From Endocarpon pusillum Z07020 (Eukaryota > Ascomycota > Eurotiomycetes > Verrucariales > Verrucariaceae): a DNA stretch of 64,000 bases. Position numbers and translations under genes: made by a program. Location: NCBI RefSeq assembly GCF_000464535.1, contig NW_006916635.1, positions 1 through 64,000 of the forward strand, read 5' to 3'. Positions 48,108-58,991 of the stretch are shown one piece after another (positions within the stretch are counted from its first letter, which is position 1; each line of letters opens with the position of its first letter). A model generated the notes under the pieces. It searched no databases, was not told where the DNA came from, and was given only the letters and a program-made list of their open reading frames with translations.

Positions 48108-49502
48108 TCAAACTATCTCAGCCTCCAGCTCCTTTGATACTAACCTTGCACCAATACACGACAGGTCCCTTTGAAGCTTCACCCACTCACGATCAGCGTT
48201 ATTGAGCGACCCCTCCCATTGCTCGCCCAGTAAGCTTCGCAACCAAGCATCGCGCCGCGGATGAGGCGTCATAATGCTATCAATCCAATTTGTCACCTTT
48301 GTCTTGCTATAGAGCTGGATAGCACCAATCATAGAGGAACGCGAAGTAAAGAGGAAGGTTTTGTATACAACCTCAACGCCCTCACGCTCTAACCAATTAC
48401 GTGCGAGGTTCCTACCTCGAAAGCGCCAGCGAACGGCACCATCAATCGCCATTAACACGATAAGGGAAACCCCATCCCACCCTTTCTGGGCCGCAACAAA
48501 TGTAACCGCTGCTAACTGAATGGTGTTCGCAATATTCAACCAGTGCCCTATTAGCATCGTCCGAGAGTCAGCAATAATCTGAAGCATCGGCTTGTTAAGA
48601 AGCGTGTCGACTATGGACCGGTCTCCAATGTTTAGATACCACTCCATTGCATTTGGATGCGAAGCCAGAAGCATACACGCATCGTGATTCTCATTGTTCA
48701 CGAGATAGCCGGGAGGTCTATCGATGGAGATGCCCGGGGACACTACCCGAGACACTGCGCCGAAGAACAGGATGGCGGCACTGCCGAACAAACCGCCAAT
48801 TGAGAGGATTATCGCAACGTTGACAAGAATCAAGAATGTCATTATATGGCTCGCAACCACAAACCAATTCAACGAAAAAATGGTCGGCCTGGGCTGGGGA
48901 CCCTTTCTGAAGTAAAGAATATGCAGGGTTTGGTACCTACGGGATGGGCCAACGATCGATGGTTGCTGGTCTGGCAGGACAGGCCTCAGCCTTGGATTGG
49001 TCACTTTTGCTGGCGCCCTTATGTTTTGATTATTTGTCTCAGCCAACTCCGAAGGAGCTTCCTGCTTAGCCTCGGCAGTGGTAGGAACCTTGTCGGGCAT
49101 CTTGACAGGAGTCTTCTGAGTCCTACTCAAGACATAATCGATGATGGCAATGCTGGCGGCACCATTAGCTGCAGGAAATACAGAGCCCCAGCGCACGTCC
49201 CAGACCGTTCGGCTTTCGCCACCTCGGATGCTGGCCTGATCCAGGAACCCTGGCCCGCACTGCAACAATCTTGCCAGGCTGGAGAGCGCCCCAAGCTTCG
49301 GGAAGATCTCAAGGGAGATTCGACCGAGAAGTGCCACTTCACCAGTGGTGATGTAGTCGTTCCGATTTGTCGCGAGATGAATCACTAGTGGGATGACACT
49401 AGCCCATTCGGCCACAATCTTAGGAAGTGTTGGAGGACAAATGACTGGAACGATGTTCAAAGACCCCAGCCGTGAGTCATCGGCTGCGCCGCAGGACCTC
49501 AT
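48108..49502 (-). CDS. Uncharacterised fungal membrane protein
   Basis: The intron-less frame encodes 464 residues from the ATG at 49502; it stays open to an ATG at 49700 (530 residues), but that extension includes a 7-bp tandem repeat translated as low-complexity sequence, so I prefer the shorter start. Hydrophobic helices are visible around SVIPLVIHLA, FVVASHIMTFLILVNVAIILSIGG, GSAAILFFGAV, WLNIANTIQLAAVTFVAA and WDGVSLIVLMAIDGAV, separated by hydrophilic loops, including a Pro/Lys-rich one (KMPDKVPTTAEAKQEAP). The soluble C-terminus has conserved-looking Trp/Arg positions. I do not recognise a named family. It lies beside the HET pair, in the accessory block. Confidence 0.6.
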   Translation of the reverse strand: MRSCGAADDSRLGSLNIVPVICPPTLPKIVAEWASVIPLVIHLATNRNDYITTGEVALLGRISLEIFPKLGALSSLARLLQCGPGFLDQASIRGGESRTVWDVRWGSVFPAANGAASIAIIDYVLSRTQKTPVKMPDKVPTTAEAKQEAPSELAETNNQNIRAPAKVTNPRLRPVLPDQQPSIVGPSRRYQTLHILYFRKGPQPRPTIFSLNWFVVASHIMTFLILVNVAIILSIGGLFGSAAILFFGAVSRVVSPGISIDRPPGYLVNNENHDACMLLASHPNAMEWYLNIGDRSIVDTLLNKPMLQIIADSRTMLIGHWLNIANTIQLAAVTFVAAQKGWDGVSLIVLMAIDGAVRWRFRGRNLARNWLEREGVEVVYKTFLFTSRSSMIGAIQLYSKTKVTNWIDSIMTPHPRRDAWLRSLLGEQWEGSLNNADREWVKLQRDLSCIGARLVSKELEAEIV

Positions 49503-49637
49503 GTCTGGGAAGATATCGCGGGCAAATGTGTAATATGTCTGTTTTGACGACGAGTTTCGAATCAAAGGCAGAAAGCAGGGGTTTTTATGTATATTCGATA
49601 TTTGACGTTCAGACAGGGGACACTGGCCTGGTGCTGT

Positions 49638-49740
49638 GTAATCATCCAACATCCAACATCCAACCTCAAGGCTGATTTTGCCTGGGGCTTTCTTCACCAT
49701 CGACGCCTAACCGACGCCTGACCGACGCCTGACCTACCAC
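49638..49740. repeat. Two short tandem arrays
   Basis: CATCCAA is repeated three times at about 49647-49667, and about 40 bases on a CCGACGCCTGA-like unit is repeated three times at about 49701-49735. Both lie at the 5' end of the membrane-protein gene, across its possible upstream start. Confidence 0.7.
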
Positions 49741-50830
49741 ATCATTACAGGCAGAAACCCCTTCTGCCTATGTACAAGCGCTGTTGGCTTTATCTACGTA
49801 CGAAATGATAACTCACTGTTGGGTATGAATATGCTCCCTTTTTCCCTATCCTGGCCCTGAAAGTTGGTAGGATGGCTGAATGCAAACTCTACCTAAAGAA
49901 GAAATTGTTAGGCTAATTATCAACCGTGCAGTGCTAAGACAATGAGGGAACAGTTGCTCTTCATCTCCAACCCATAGAGCGAAGGAGCGAAGGACTGTAC
50001 TCATATAGCTGACAAAGTGCCGCCTCAGGCATCTCACTGTCCTCGCTGTTGCCTAGAAATAGAAGGCATGGGCCGCAGACAAGCGTATGAGGCTGCCCGA
50101 CTGTGCAGATGTGTGCCTTGAACGAAACATTTACTTTTTCATTCCTCTTAAAATGAAAAACCAAAAGAGTTCACGCGCAGGGTAGATGGACATTAAGCGT
50201 AGAGTAGTGTAGGCTGACAGCAAACGAGGAAAAGCTTGCCTCAGTCCCTCAGACGTGGCTTTAGTGGGCACAGCCACACACGCCATGCTCGAAATGGGCT
50301 AGCTGTTGACTAAGCAGACATTGTCTCACACACATTGACTTAGTCATCGTCCAAGCCACGAAGCACGGCTGAGAACTGAGGCAACGAAAAGCAGCGGTGG
50401 TAACAAGGACTGCCTGAGTGCGGTCGGACACTAAGTGGCGAGCGAATTGCCGAAGATGAGCCGACATACGGCTAACACTAGTTAATGTTCCTCAAACACC
50501 TGGCAGCTGCCCTATGGCTATGAAGTGACCGCTGAGGCCCAAGGCTAGATATCGAATATATATCCAATACATACCTATGTATGCATCTGCCTCCCACCAC
50601 CCCAGGCAACTGGATGTACTTCAGCCATGTAAGCCCACCACCTATGTCTCTGCCGCATAAGGCGTATTGCTTACTATCCTGCCTGCTGTTGGTTGTCTTG
50701 GCTGGTTGAAATTCTCTTCCGCAGAATACTGTCTTCTTGAGCGAATATCTTCAAGATCAAGCTGTCATCATTGGTAGCAATCGCGTTGAGTCAGGTCAGC
50801 CCTTGGGCATTACGATTTCAGACTGAGGCC
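49741..50830. other. Intergenic between divergent membrane-protein and HET genes
   Basis: About 1.1 kb without a supported gene. It contains the promoters of both flanking genes. Short frames on the minus strand (49846-50467) have no domain. Confidence 0.4.
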
Positions 50831-53314
50831 ATGGACGCATTAAAGCCATCTCCGCTTACTTTCACAGCGGAAAGAGTCCGCCAAATATTGAGAGATCATT
50901 ACAGTAGCGACCCAAGGACAATACCCTATTTCAACATTAGAGGGACTGCTGCTTCTGCCAGGGGCCGTTTGGCTGGCACGGATTTGTATCACGCCGATGA
51001 AGCAACTCGTGTGCAGGCCAGGCAGCTCAGCGCTCAACATACCTGTCAACAATACCATTCAGCTGGCCGTGACTTGCGCAACCATAATGTTAGGTTGGAT
51101 CTTGAATCCTCTCATCTATTGCAATGCCATTTCCCCCAATACAAGACAGAAGCCTATCCTGAGTACCGTAGTCTCACAGAGGATGATATCGTCGAGAAGA
51201 CCTGCAAGCTTCTCTGTAGACTACCATCAATCCCCCTGCCGCTGGGGAACGTGACATCTTCACTTATCTTTCGAAGTATATCACCGGAGTATCTTGTTCA
51301 GCCCGATACGCCAGCGAGATGGAGCAACCTGAAAGCCGTCCCCTATATTAGCACAATGGTCATTCTATTGGCCCTTCTGATCATCTCGGCTCGTACTTAC
51401 CATGAGAGCTGGGAGTTGATCTCTTACGAAGCGTTACGCGAAATTCCGAATACTTTCATTGAATTGTTGGAGACCTCAGCAAGCCTATCGACATGCGCAA
51501 CTTCTGCAGCTGATGCCCAAGCCTGGATGGTTGTGCAGTCTTTTCTTTGGGCCTCATGGCAACGATACATCATGCTATTTCGATGGTACGTTTTGGGTCT
51601 GCATCTTCAAAAAGGCTTCGACCCCCAAATTATGACAGCTTTCTCCTTGCGACAATACAGTGACTTCAAGGAGCCGGGAGAGGAAATTGAACAAGGCTTA
51701 GACTCTGCACATGAGTGCCCGCAGTACATGTGCAAATGGGCATTCCGATTATTGCAATCCGATCGTTCTGCAGTCTGCCAGGATTTCCGAAGATTGTGCG
51801 CTGTATTCGAGGAGGCTTTCCCTGGGCGTCGGCCTCGTTGTATACTGAACTCAACAACTGTTGCTCTTCAATGTGACGGCCTGTCCGTTGATAACTGCCA
51901 AAGGTTCAAGGGACTCAAAATAACCGATCAATCAGCACATGCACATGCACCCCAGCTTCCAGCTCGCTTATGTCGGCCACTATTCTGGGATGAAACATCA
52001 TACAGACGTGTGAATGGCGCGCGGGCGGTATGCATCGACGACGATCCTGCGGACAACCGTTTGAAATACTGTGCAGCATCTCGAGATACTTTGACTATTT
52101 CGCATGTCTGGAGCCACGGACAAGGTGGAAGACCGGAGATAAACGGCACAGGGCTGAATGACTGCCTCCACATCCGTTATTGCCGTATTGCTCGTCAATT
52201 TGAATGCACATCGTACTGGATGGATACGCCTTGCATTCCGCAAGATCACCATTTGAGGGCCGAGGCAATATCTTATATCAACGAAGTCTTTGCGAGAAGC
52301 AAAATGACACTCATATGCGATCGCGACTTGATGGAACTGGAAGTCGAGGCTGGACCAAATGAAGTGCAGAGTTATGAAAGTATCGTCGCTACCATGCTCG
52401 TTTGTGATTGGAACGTGCGTGCTTGGACTCTTCTGGAGTCGATGCGCGGTAGGAGGCATATTTATGTCTTATGCAAGAACGATACGGTCATATCCGTAAA
52501 AAAAGCGCTCGACGTGGTCCATCAACGTGGTCACATTGACCTTGCCACTCTCGCGCTGACCGCGCAGCACATGTTGCCATGGCTAGATCGATTGTCGTCT
52601 AGCGTACCAGGCTATGATCCAGACTTGCTTCCGTTAGGAATTCCGGAAGCGACTCTCCTGCTCGTCAATCGACACGCTTCACGGAGTGGTGACGATGTCG
52701 TTATATGGACACTGCTTACCGGATCCCAGCCATTCTTCGATCCGAAAGACTTTTGGGTCCACATATGGAGGACGCTGAGAGAAGTTCCAACTGGGTATCT
52801 GTTTTCGGATGTTCCTAGGTTGCAACATATCCCGGGCCTTCGCTGGGCTCCGAGCCAACCTCGCCGTGCCAACTCTGTTCGAGCTTTCCGATCATCCATA
52901 CCACAACATCGGCCAATTCCTTCTTTGGGGCAATTCTATGACGGAGAGGGCACTCGACACGGTCGTGTTGAACGCGGTGGGGCTTTCGCAGCAGTTTGGC
53001 AAGCATTCGAGCTCGTGGTATGCAGTATAGTGCATACTGCCCCATCTGGAGACTGTTCAAAAAGTCAGCAGGTTCTTCAAGACATCAGCCAACAGTCCAG
53101 GCTGGCAGATTCGCGCATTCTTCTTCTTCGACCTGCTTCATACTATCCCTTTAGTGAAAACCATTCCGTGTTATACAATGGCAATGGTGGCGGGCCACTC
53201 ATTGCTGTTCTCTCGTATAAGACGGAAGGAGTCTGGATATGGCGTGGATTATATGAATGGCCGTTGGACGTAGAGTTACCGACATTTCGTGAGCAGCATC
53301 TGCGCATCGTCTAG
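50831..53314 (+). CDS. HET-domain protein (copy 1)
   Basis: An intron-less frame of 827 residues from the ATG at 50831; the open extension upstream has only a TTG start. The HET-like module lies at about residues 395-560: LTISHVWSHGQGGRP, CLHIRYCRIARQF, SYWMDTPCIPQDHHLR, AISYINEVFARSK, CDRDLMELE and VCDWNVRAWTLLES. This His-Val-Trp, Trp-Met-Asp-Thr and Asp-Trp series is typical of the fungal heterokaryon-incompatibility family. A Cys-containing segment precedes it (LQCDGLSVDNCQRFKGLKITDQS). The N-terminal half is helical and unassigned; the C-terminus shows no NACHT, WD40 or ankyrin repeats. HET domains trigger cell death on nonself recognition; this member's own role is unknown. Copy 2 lies convergently 1.3 kb away. 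Confidence 0.85.
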   Translation: MDALKPSPLTFTAERVRQILRDHYSSDPRTIPYFNIRGTAASARGRLAGTDLYHADEATRVQARQLSAQHTCQQYHSAGRDLRNHNVRLDLESSHLLQCHFPQYKTEAYPEYRSLTEDDIVEKTCKLLCRLPSIPLPLGNVTSSLIFRSISPEYLVQPDTPARWSNLKAVPYISTMVILLALLIISARTYHESWELISYEALREIPNTFIELLETSASLSTCATSAADAQAWMVVQSFLWASWQRYIMLFRWYVLGLHLQKGFDPQIMTAFSLRQYSDFKEPGEEIEQGLDSAHECPQYMCKWAFRLLQSDRSAVCQDFRRLCAVFEEAFPGRRPRCILNSTTVALQCDGLSVDNCQRFKGLKITDQSAHAHAPQLPARLCRPLFWDETSYRRVNGARAVCIDDDPADNRLKYCAASRDTLTISHVWSHGQGGRPEINGTGLNDCLHIRYCRIARQFECTSYWMDTPCIPQDHHLRAEAISYINEVFARSKMTLICDRDLMELEVEAGPNEVQSYESIVATMLVCDWNVRAWTLLESMRGRRHIYVLCKNDTVISVKKALDVVHQRGHIDLATLALTAQHMLPWLDRLSSSVPGYDPDLLPLGIPEATLLLVNRHASRSGDDVVIWTLLTGSQPFFDPKDFWVHIWRTLREVPTGYLFSDVPRLQHIPGLRWAPSQPRRANSVRAFRSSIPQHRPIPSLGQFYDGEGTRHGRVERGGAFAAVWQAFELVVCSIVHTAPSGDCSKSQQVLQDISQQSRLADSRILLLRPASYYPFSENHSVLYNGNGGGPLIAVLSYKTEGVWIWRGLYEWPLDVELPTFREQHLRIV

Positions 53315-54591
53315 GACTCTGACTTGAAGAACGCGTTACCTTCTTTGGCACGTCTCCGAAGTATGACTCAAAACTAAGATCACGCCTGAACACAGCGCGT
53401 TGACCACCGCATCGCTTGAGAGACACGGGATATTTCGCAACTGGTGAAAGGGGCATATTATTTTCAAATCCGAGTGTCAAACCTGGTGGTGGTGGTAATC
53501 ACGACGAGGGTAGGCGACGACGAGGTCTACCAGTTCTGCAACACAACAGAGATTTTAATAGTTGCGCAACTGTCAGGCCTGCAATAGGACTGAGGGCTCA
53601 GGGACGCAATGCCTAGCAACTGTTCGTATTGGTCATCTAACTGGTGGATCTAGTTGAGGATAGGCCTCGAAGAAAGAGAAGAAGAAATAGCAGGGTAACA
53701 GCGCTATGCCCAATCAGGACTAGCCCTAATGGCTAGATCCCTCCTGCCTATGACAGCAACTGTGTAGCATTGACCACAGCGGGCGTGTCAGCATCTCGTG
53801 ATGTGGATTACAAATCAGCACATACGTTTTATCATGAAGAGACATCCCGGCAGAACACACCACAATCATTATCAGAGGTTTGCATGACATCGGCCAAACG
53901 ACTAGGGTATGTGCTGCTGCGATGCGGAAACATCAAAGATAAAAGGATACGGAAGTCGAGGCTCCTTATTTCGAAGGATAACCATCATGGGCTGCACTGG
54001 GCATGCAAAATCGATACTACGACCGACTTGGTATGCAGTGATAGTCTGATCCACGCTTTACTGTGGTTTACATTGAGCCCAAGGCCCCGTAATAGAACAT
54101 TTGGCCAGATTAGTGCTTGTGATTTGTTTGCCGACTGCTCACAAGAATCACCCCTAAAGGCCGCCCGAACATTTGCGACTCTGGCCAATCAAACCCCAAA
54201 TATGACTTATGAAGGGTACCTGAGACTCGATTGACTGCCTTGAGGCGTCGAGCACCAACGCAGCCATGTGTTGTGGAGAGATACCTCTGCTCGGCTGTTA
54301 AGACATTGAGAGGGTCTTCCTAAAAGAGCGCTAAGAAGGCCTTGAGGTGGTACCACTTCAGTTAATCCAGACCAATGAACTTTCCCTGAACTCCGGCATC
54401 GGGAGGTTTCGTGGCCACGCATGGACGCCACGCCATTTCCACCGGTATGATGCGAGATTTGTCCAGCCAGGAATCGTGCATTTTCTCTCACTCAAGGCAC
54501 GAGTGTCGCATACAGCAAGCAAAATGTCATCATTATCGTTACCAGGAGCTGTGAGAATTCTTAGTTTGCATACTGACCAGAAGGATTTCAC
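53315..54591. other. Intergenic between convergent HET paralogs
   Basis: A plus-strand frame of 154 codons (53770-54234) begins at a TTG and shows no domain, so it is not called. No repeat ends, transposase remnant or partial HET sequence was recognised. Confidence 0.4.
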
Positions 54592-56901
54592 CTAGGGCAT
54601 TGCGGCTTCCTCACCTGTTAAAAGCCCATTCTCATTGTGCGCAAAAGTTTCGTTAACGGGATGCAAGAGACAACCATAACGGCCAACGCGGACAAATTTC
54701 CGTAGGATCGTGGTAAGTTCAATTTGTGTAGCGGTCATTTTAGAGTCATTGAATCCGAGCCTCCTCCATAAAGTGGTCTCTGGTTCTTGGAAGTAGTACT
54801 GGTACCATTCCGCGGTGATGCCTTGCTCGTCAATACTGGCAAAACACGTCTCTTGTGACGATAAAGCACGGTAAAAGACCTGCGACTTACCCTTTCTATT
54901 TGCAGTAGACATTGCATAGGGGGTCTTGGGAGCCCAAGTCAGCCCGCGTTGCTTGAGCCTTTCAGCAGAAGAAAGCAGGAAGCCCGTGTGGACCCTGCAT
55001 TGTTGCCGCCAGAAGTCAACAGCGTTCTGCAACGCTTTGGTCCCATGGCCAGGAAGTAGGCTCCAAATGACAATATCATCGCCTTTTCGGCTAGCAGGCC
55101 GATGGCTCAGCCATGAACCACCCACCTCCAAGACTACTTGGCCTGCCCTCAATTCTCTTGCAGAAGGGCTGTAGTTCCTGTCATACGAGTCACAAGGTAC
55201 AATATGCACAAGCTGGGACATGAACGCGAGGATGTTCAGATGACCTGTATCACAGAGACTCTGCACAAGAGTCTTGAATTCGAGCACCTGGTTGTTCATG
55301 CATAAGATGTAGATATTTTTTCGGCCTTTCAATCCTTCAAGAACAGTCCAAGCGCGGCTGTTCCAATCACAAAAAAGGACCGCGCAAACAATCGATTCGT
55401 AGAGTTCCACGTTGGGCTTCGAGACGTCAATATTCATGAGGTCTTTGTCACAAACAAGTACAGCATGACTTTTATAGAACACTTCGTTGATGTAACCGAT
55501 GGCTTCCTTTCGGAGCTTGTGATCCTCTGGGATGCATACTGTGTCTATCCAGTATGAATCGCAGTCAAACTCTTGAGCTATCCGGGCGTACCTCTGATGG
55601 AGACAGAGATTGATCCCATGGTGCGGCCTACCGCCCTGACCGTGGCTCCAGACGTGAGAAATTGCTATGGTTCGGCCAGAAGCTTTGCAATACTTAACCT
55701 TCTCGGAACATGCATCTGTTGCAGCCACCGAGACAGCCCTTGGGCCATCGACTGACGTATAAGATGCTTTATCCCAAGTCAATTTCCGTTCCGCTGCATT
55801 TTGATCCGAGCAAGTGTGATCGTGCATAGATTGATCTTTAACCTTTAGACCTCTATATCGCAGGCAAGCGTTTGGGTGAAGGCCACTGCAGGATCTTGTA
55901 CCATCCGCAGAACATCGATTCAGCGCGCTACCGGAAACGTTGCGATACCTCTCATGCACAAGATCAAAGTCCAGTCCCAGGCATTGAGGATCACTGTGGA
56001 GGAGCGCCAGAGTCCAAAGGCACAAGCTAGCCGCCTTGTGCTTGCTGGCTGACAGCTTTGTGAGTTCCTTCAATGTTGTGCCTGTAGAGACATCGAAGTT
56101 GCGAAACCATTGATAAAACAAGTTTTGGCTATACTGTTGATTGTGCTTAAAGTTACTCTTGAAATTTAATGCCGCGTAAAGTGTCCGACATGTTTGCCAA
56201 AAATTCCAAAGGTACGCTCTTACAATGAACCAACGTTGCTTGTCTCGTTCGCACACTGCAGCTCTGGACTGTCTCACCGTAGCGTCAATAAGCTCCCCGA
56301 CACAATTTTTCACAGTTTGAGCGAAGTGGTCGGTCCACTCGCATATTTTGTGGTCATACAGAACGCGAAGAGTGATGCAGCGAACAATATTCTTGGAATG
56401 CTGTGATGCAACAAGTAACTTGTCCCAGGCCTTTTCTTGGCCTGAAAACAACTCACTCGGGAGGTCGCCACGGTCGCCTGGGAGGGCCGTTGGCACTCGA
56501 GGTAATCGGGAGATATAGTCACAGACTTCGTCCGCAATCGTCTGGCGCAGTTGCATCACAACAGTCGACCACTTGCATATGAGCAGGGAAGAGAAACAAC
56601 GATCGAGATCGGTGAGGTGACTGGCTGGGTTGGTGGTCGCATTACAAAGTTCTTCGCATTTTGCGTCAACCAGCAGCTGATGCTCCTGCTGAGTGTAGCG
56701 ACGTATCACTATAACTTGTTGCGAGAGATCTTGGTGGTGAGTAAACTCGTCCCAGTCGTAATGGCATCTTTGTGGGTGCAGATCAGAAGTTTCAGAGACA
56801 TCGCCAGCAAGGATCTGTACGACCCACTGTCTCATGCTACCCGCTTTTGCCACCTCACCACTTTCGACGCTCAACTCGTGTATTGTGTCGAGTTTCTGCA
56901 T
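54592..56901 (-). CDS. HET-domain protein (copy 2, paralog of copy 1)
   Basis: An intron-less frame of 769 residues from the ATG at 56901, on the opposite strand to copy 1. It has the same order of blocks: LNRCSADGTRSCSGL with CLRYRGLKVKDQS, then IAISHVWSHGQGGRP, CLHQRYARIAQEF, SYWIDTVCIPEDHKLR, AIGYINEVFYKSH, CDKDLMNID, and FCDWNSRAWTVLEGLKGRKNIYILC. The downstream shared element RKGDDIVIWSLLPG also matches copy 1 (RSGDDVVIWTLLTG). Similarity therefore spans the HET core and its flanks but has diverged strongly, pointing to an old duplication. The frame is fully open, so selection for function is plausible. The effector mechanism cannot be read from the sequence. Confidence 0.85.
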   Translation of the reverse strand: MQKLDTIHELSVESGEVAKAGSMRQWVVQILAGDVSETSDLHPQRCHYDWDEFTHHQDLSQQVIVIRRYTQQEHQLLVDAKCEELCNATTNPASHLTDLDRCFSSLLICKWSTVVMQLRQTIADEVCDYISRLPRVPTALPGDRGDLPSELFSGQEKAWDKLLVASQHSKNIVRCITLRVLYDHKICEWTDHFAQTVKNCVGELIDATVRQSRAAVCERDKQRWFIVRAYLWNFWQTCRTLYAALNFKSNFKHNQQYSQNLFYQWFRNFDVSTGTTLKELTKLSASKHKAASLCLWTLALLHSDPQCLGLDFDLVHERYRNVSGSALNRCSADGTRSCSGLHPNACLRYRGLKVKDQSMHDHTCSDQNAAERKLTWDKASYTSVDGPRAVSVAATDACSEKVKYCKASGRTIAISHVWSHGQGGRPHHGINLCLHQRYARIAQEFDCDSYWIDTVCIPEDHKLRKEAIGYINEVFYKSHAVLVCDKDLMNIDVSKPNVELYESIVCAVLFCDWNSRAWTVLEGLKGRKNIYILCMNNQVLEFKTLVQSLCDTGHLNILAFMSQLVHIVPCDSYDRNYSPSARELRAGQVVLEVGGSWLSHRPASRKGDDIVIWSLLPGHGTKALQNAVDFWRQQCRVHTGFLLSSAERLKQRGLTWAPKTPYAMSTANRKGKSQVFYRALSSQETCFASIDEQGITAEWYQYYFQEPETTLWRRLGFNDSKMTATQIELTTILRKFVRVGRYGCLLHPVNETFAHNENGLLTGEEAAMP

Positions 56902-58157
56902 TCAACAGCTGACGACAGCTTTATATGAGTCTGACCTTGAAAGAAGCACGTATTCTACACAAGGATGCCGTATCTGACACGCAGATGAATATGGGCCCAA
57001 GACTCCGCAGTCTTTGCACCTTTTATTTGGGTTCCTAGTAAGAGTTCAACTGCGTTGAGAAACTTAGTTGGTAGGTTGACGAACGCCTTGTAATTACTGT
57101 GCGTTCCATAAGTGTTGTGAATCCTTGGCGATACTTACTATTCCGTATAAGTATTGGTCGAACTCTAGTGCAAATTTGGGGCCAATTTCTTTCGCTGTTC
57201 CGTACAGCCAATTTGTACACATAGTTACGCTCCCTACCTACGTAGAGAACAACTTACTATTCTACACGTTCTACGCAGTGTTAGAAGTATGCCATGAAGC
57301 AGTGCAGATTAGATTAGTAAGCAAGAGAAAGTAGATGGAATGGATTGATTGACTTGCTATCTCAACTCCTGAGGAGTAGGATGACCGCTATATATACGCA
57401 TAGAAGAGGCAAGCTATAGAATCACCTAGAAGGAGATCATAAACCAGCGTTGCAATGCTAACTGCAGCATTTTGTGAGTGTATGCGTTTCTGAGTAATAG
57501 CGCGTGGCGAACAGTTGCGGTGGTCGGAGAACTCCGTCTTCCGCTGACACGCAGCACCTCAACAGGAAAGGTCTCCGCTAGCTGATGCAAAACAATATTT
57601 CTTAGCCTTTGACAGGGTCTGACTACTTCCAGGGACCACAAGAACGGCGACTACTTGTACAGTAAGATGTCACATCACACTGGCGGAGACATTTCTGCTG
57701 CACGGAATAGCTTTTGGAGTGGAGCTTCTTCTCTGTTCTATCGAATAAGAGGAACTCAGAAGGGGCTTTAACTAGTGCGCAAAAAGAAGCTCCGCTTTTG
57801 TTCAGGGAACAATCTTTCAATGGGGCTGATTGACTCATCATTGTTCATATGCATGAAAGCATCATTTTCTCCCAAATTGTTTCATGGAGCTCCAGAGCGA
57901 ATCCCTGCTTACCAGTAGAGTCTTTTCAAGCATCGGGGATGGCATCCATAACCTAGGGGAAGTAGCTGGGTTTTAACTCCAACCTAACTAGTATATAGAT
58001 AATACTTCAGAGCGGTGGGGGCCCGGAGGGGGGGGTTGCAATTAAGAGATATCATGTCCAGTCTTCAGCTCGTCTATCACTGAGATTCGATCACAACAGC
58101 ATTCTGCTGCTGCTCGCCCGCCAGCTTACTTAACAGCCTCGTCTCATCTCGGCTGCG
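56902..58157. other. Intergenic, about 1.25 kb
   Basis: It holds the HET copy 2 promoter and the 3' flank of the lyase-like gene. A G-run (GGGGGG) occurs at about 58027-58034. No supported gene or RNA was found. Confidence 0.4.
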
Positions 58158-58991
58158 TCAGCCGAACCTCTTAACGGAGAAGTTGTCATAGTAAATATAG
58201 CCAACTCGGTCCGAAGCCCAGTAATCCTGACTGCCTCCGCGGAAGTTGTGGAACACGAGGTTTGTTATCGACCTCTTTGCATTGTTGTCTGTCCACTGGA
58301 CCGGAGTGTCTAGCAGAGTGACTCCATTGACCTTGATTACCGCCCAACCGTCTTTGTTTTGGCCGGTATTGCTTCTCACATACATGTAGATGACGTAGTT
58401 AGTGGATACCTTCAGACTTTCTTCCATCGGAGGATAGCGCAGGCCAAAAGAGTCGCCGCAGCGGCCTGGCATCGCCGCATAGTACAGATAGGGCCTGAAG
58501 TATGTCCTTGCATTGTCGTCTGTGTACCACATGAGCCGCAGACTGGCCCCGTCGCCGTCCGCTTTGGTACAACCACCCGCACCATCACCAATTCCAAACC
58601 CCCAGCCTAGTTTTCCGCCACGGCTCCACTGAAATTGGCTGTGGAAGTTGACCGTGTACTGCATCTCGTACTCGGTGCCTCTGACGACGTTAATACGCGC
58701 CAATGTGCCACCAGCGCCGCCGATCTTTCCCGGCTCAAGCTCCCCCCTTAATCGTCCGCCGCTGATGATGGTCCTGTCCGCGTCCCACCCGGAAACGTCG
58801 CCGAAGTCTGCCGAAGCGGCCTCAGACGAGTACCGCCCGTACGGCCAGCGGTCGAAATCGACGCTGTAGGCCTTACCAAGAACGCTACCGATCCGACCCT
58901 GGGGCTCATGCTGTCGTGCCGATAATACTGGTCCGGCCGTGGCTGACGAGGTGATCAGGGCTGCGAGGGTGACGAACAAGACAAAGTCCAT
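58158..58991 (-). CDS. Secreted polysaccharide-lyase-like protein (PL14/PL20-type jelly roll)
   Basis: From the ATG at 58991 it encodes 277 residues: a signal peptide (MDFVLFVTLAALITSSATAG), then a concanavalin-like beta fold. Features of PL14/PL20-type lyases: a strand EYEMQYTVNFHSQFQWSRGGKL, a Gly-rich GWGFGIGDGAGGC, SLRLMWYTDDNARTYFRPYLYY, and a C-terminal DNFSVKRFG. Such enzymes cleave glucuronan or alginate-like polymers outside the cell. The exact catalytic residues could not be assigned, so the substrate is open; a lectin-like role is possible. Intron-less. A signal peptide ending near GPVLSARQ suggests secretion and further processing. Confidence 0.6.
   Translation of the reverse strand: MDFVLFVTLAALITSSATAGPVLSARQHEPQGRIGSVLGKAYSVDFDRWPYGRYSSEAASADFGDVSGWDADRTIISGGRLRGELEPGKIGGAGGTLARINVVRGTEYEMQYTVNFHSQFQWSRGGKLGWGFGIGDGAGGCTKADGDGASLRLMWYTDDNARTYFRPYLYYAAMPGRCGDSFGLRYPPMEESLKVSTNYVIYMYVRSNTGQNKDGWAVIKVNGVTLLDTPVQWTDNNAKRSITNLVFHNFRGGSQDYWASDRVGYIYYDNFSVKRFG

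Noticed and set aside
53770..54234. 154-codon frame between the HET genes
   Set aside because: It begins at TTG, has no recognisable domain and no similarity to the HET paralogs that I can see.
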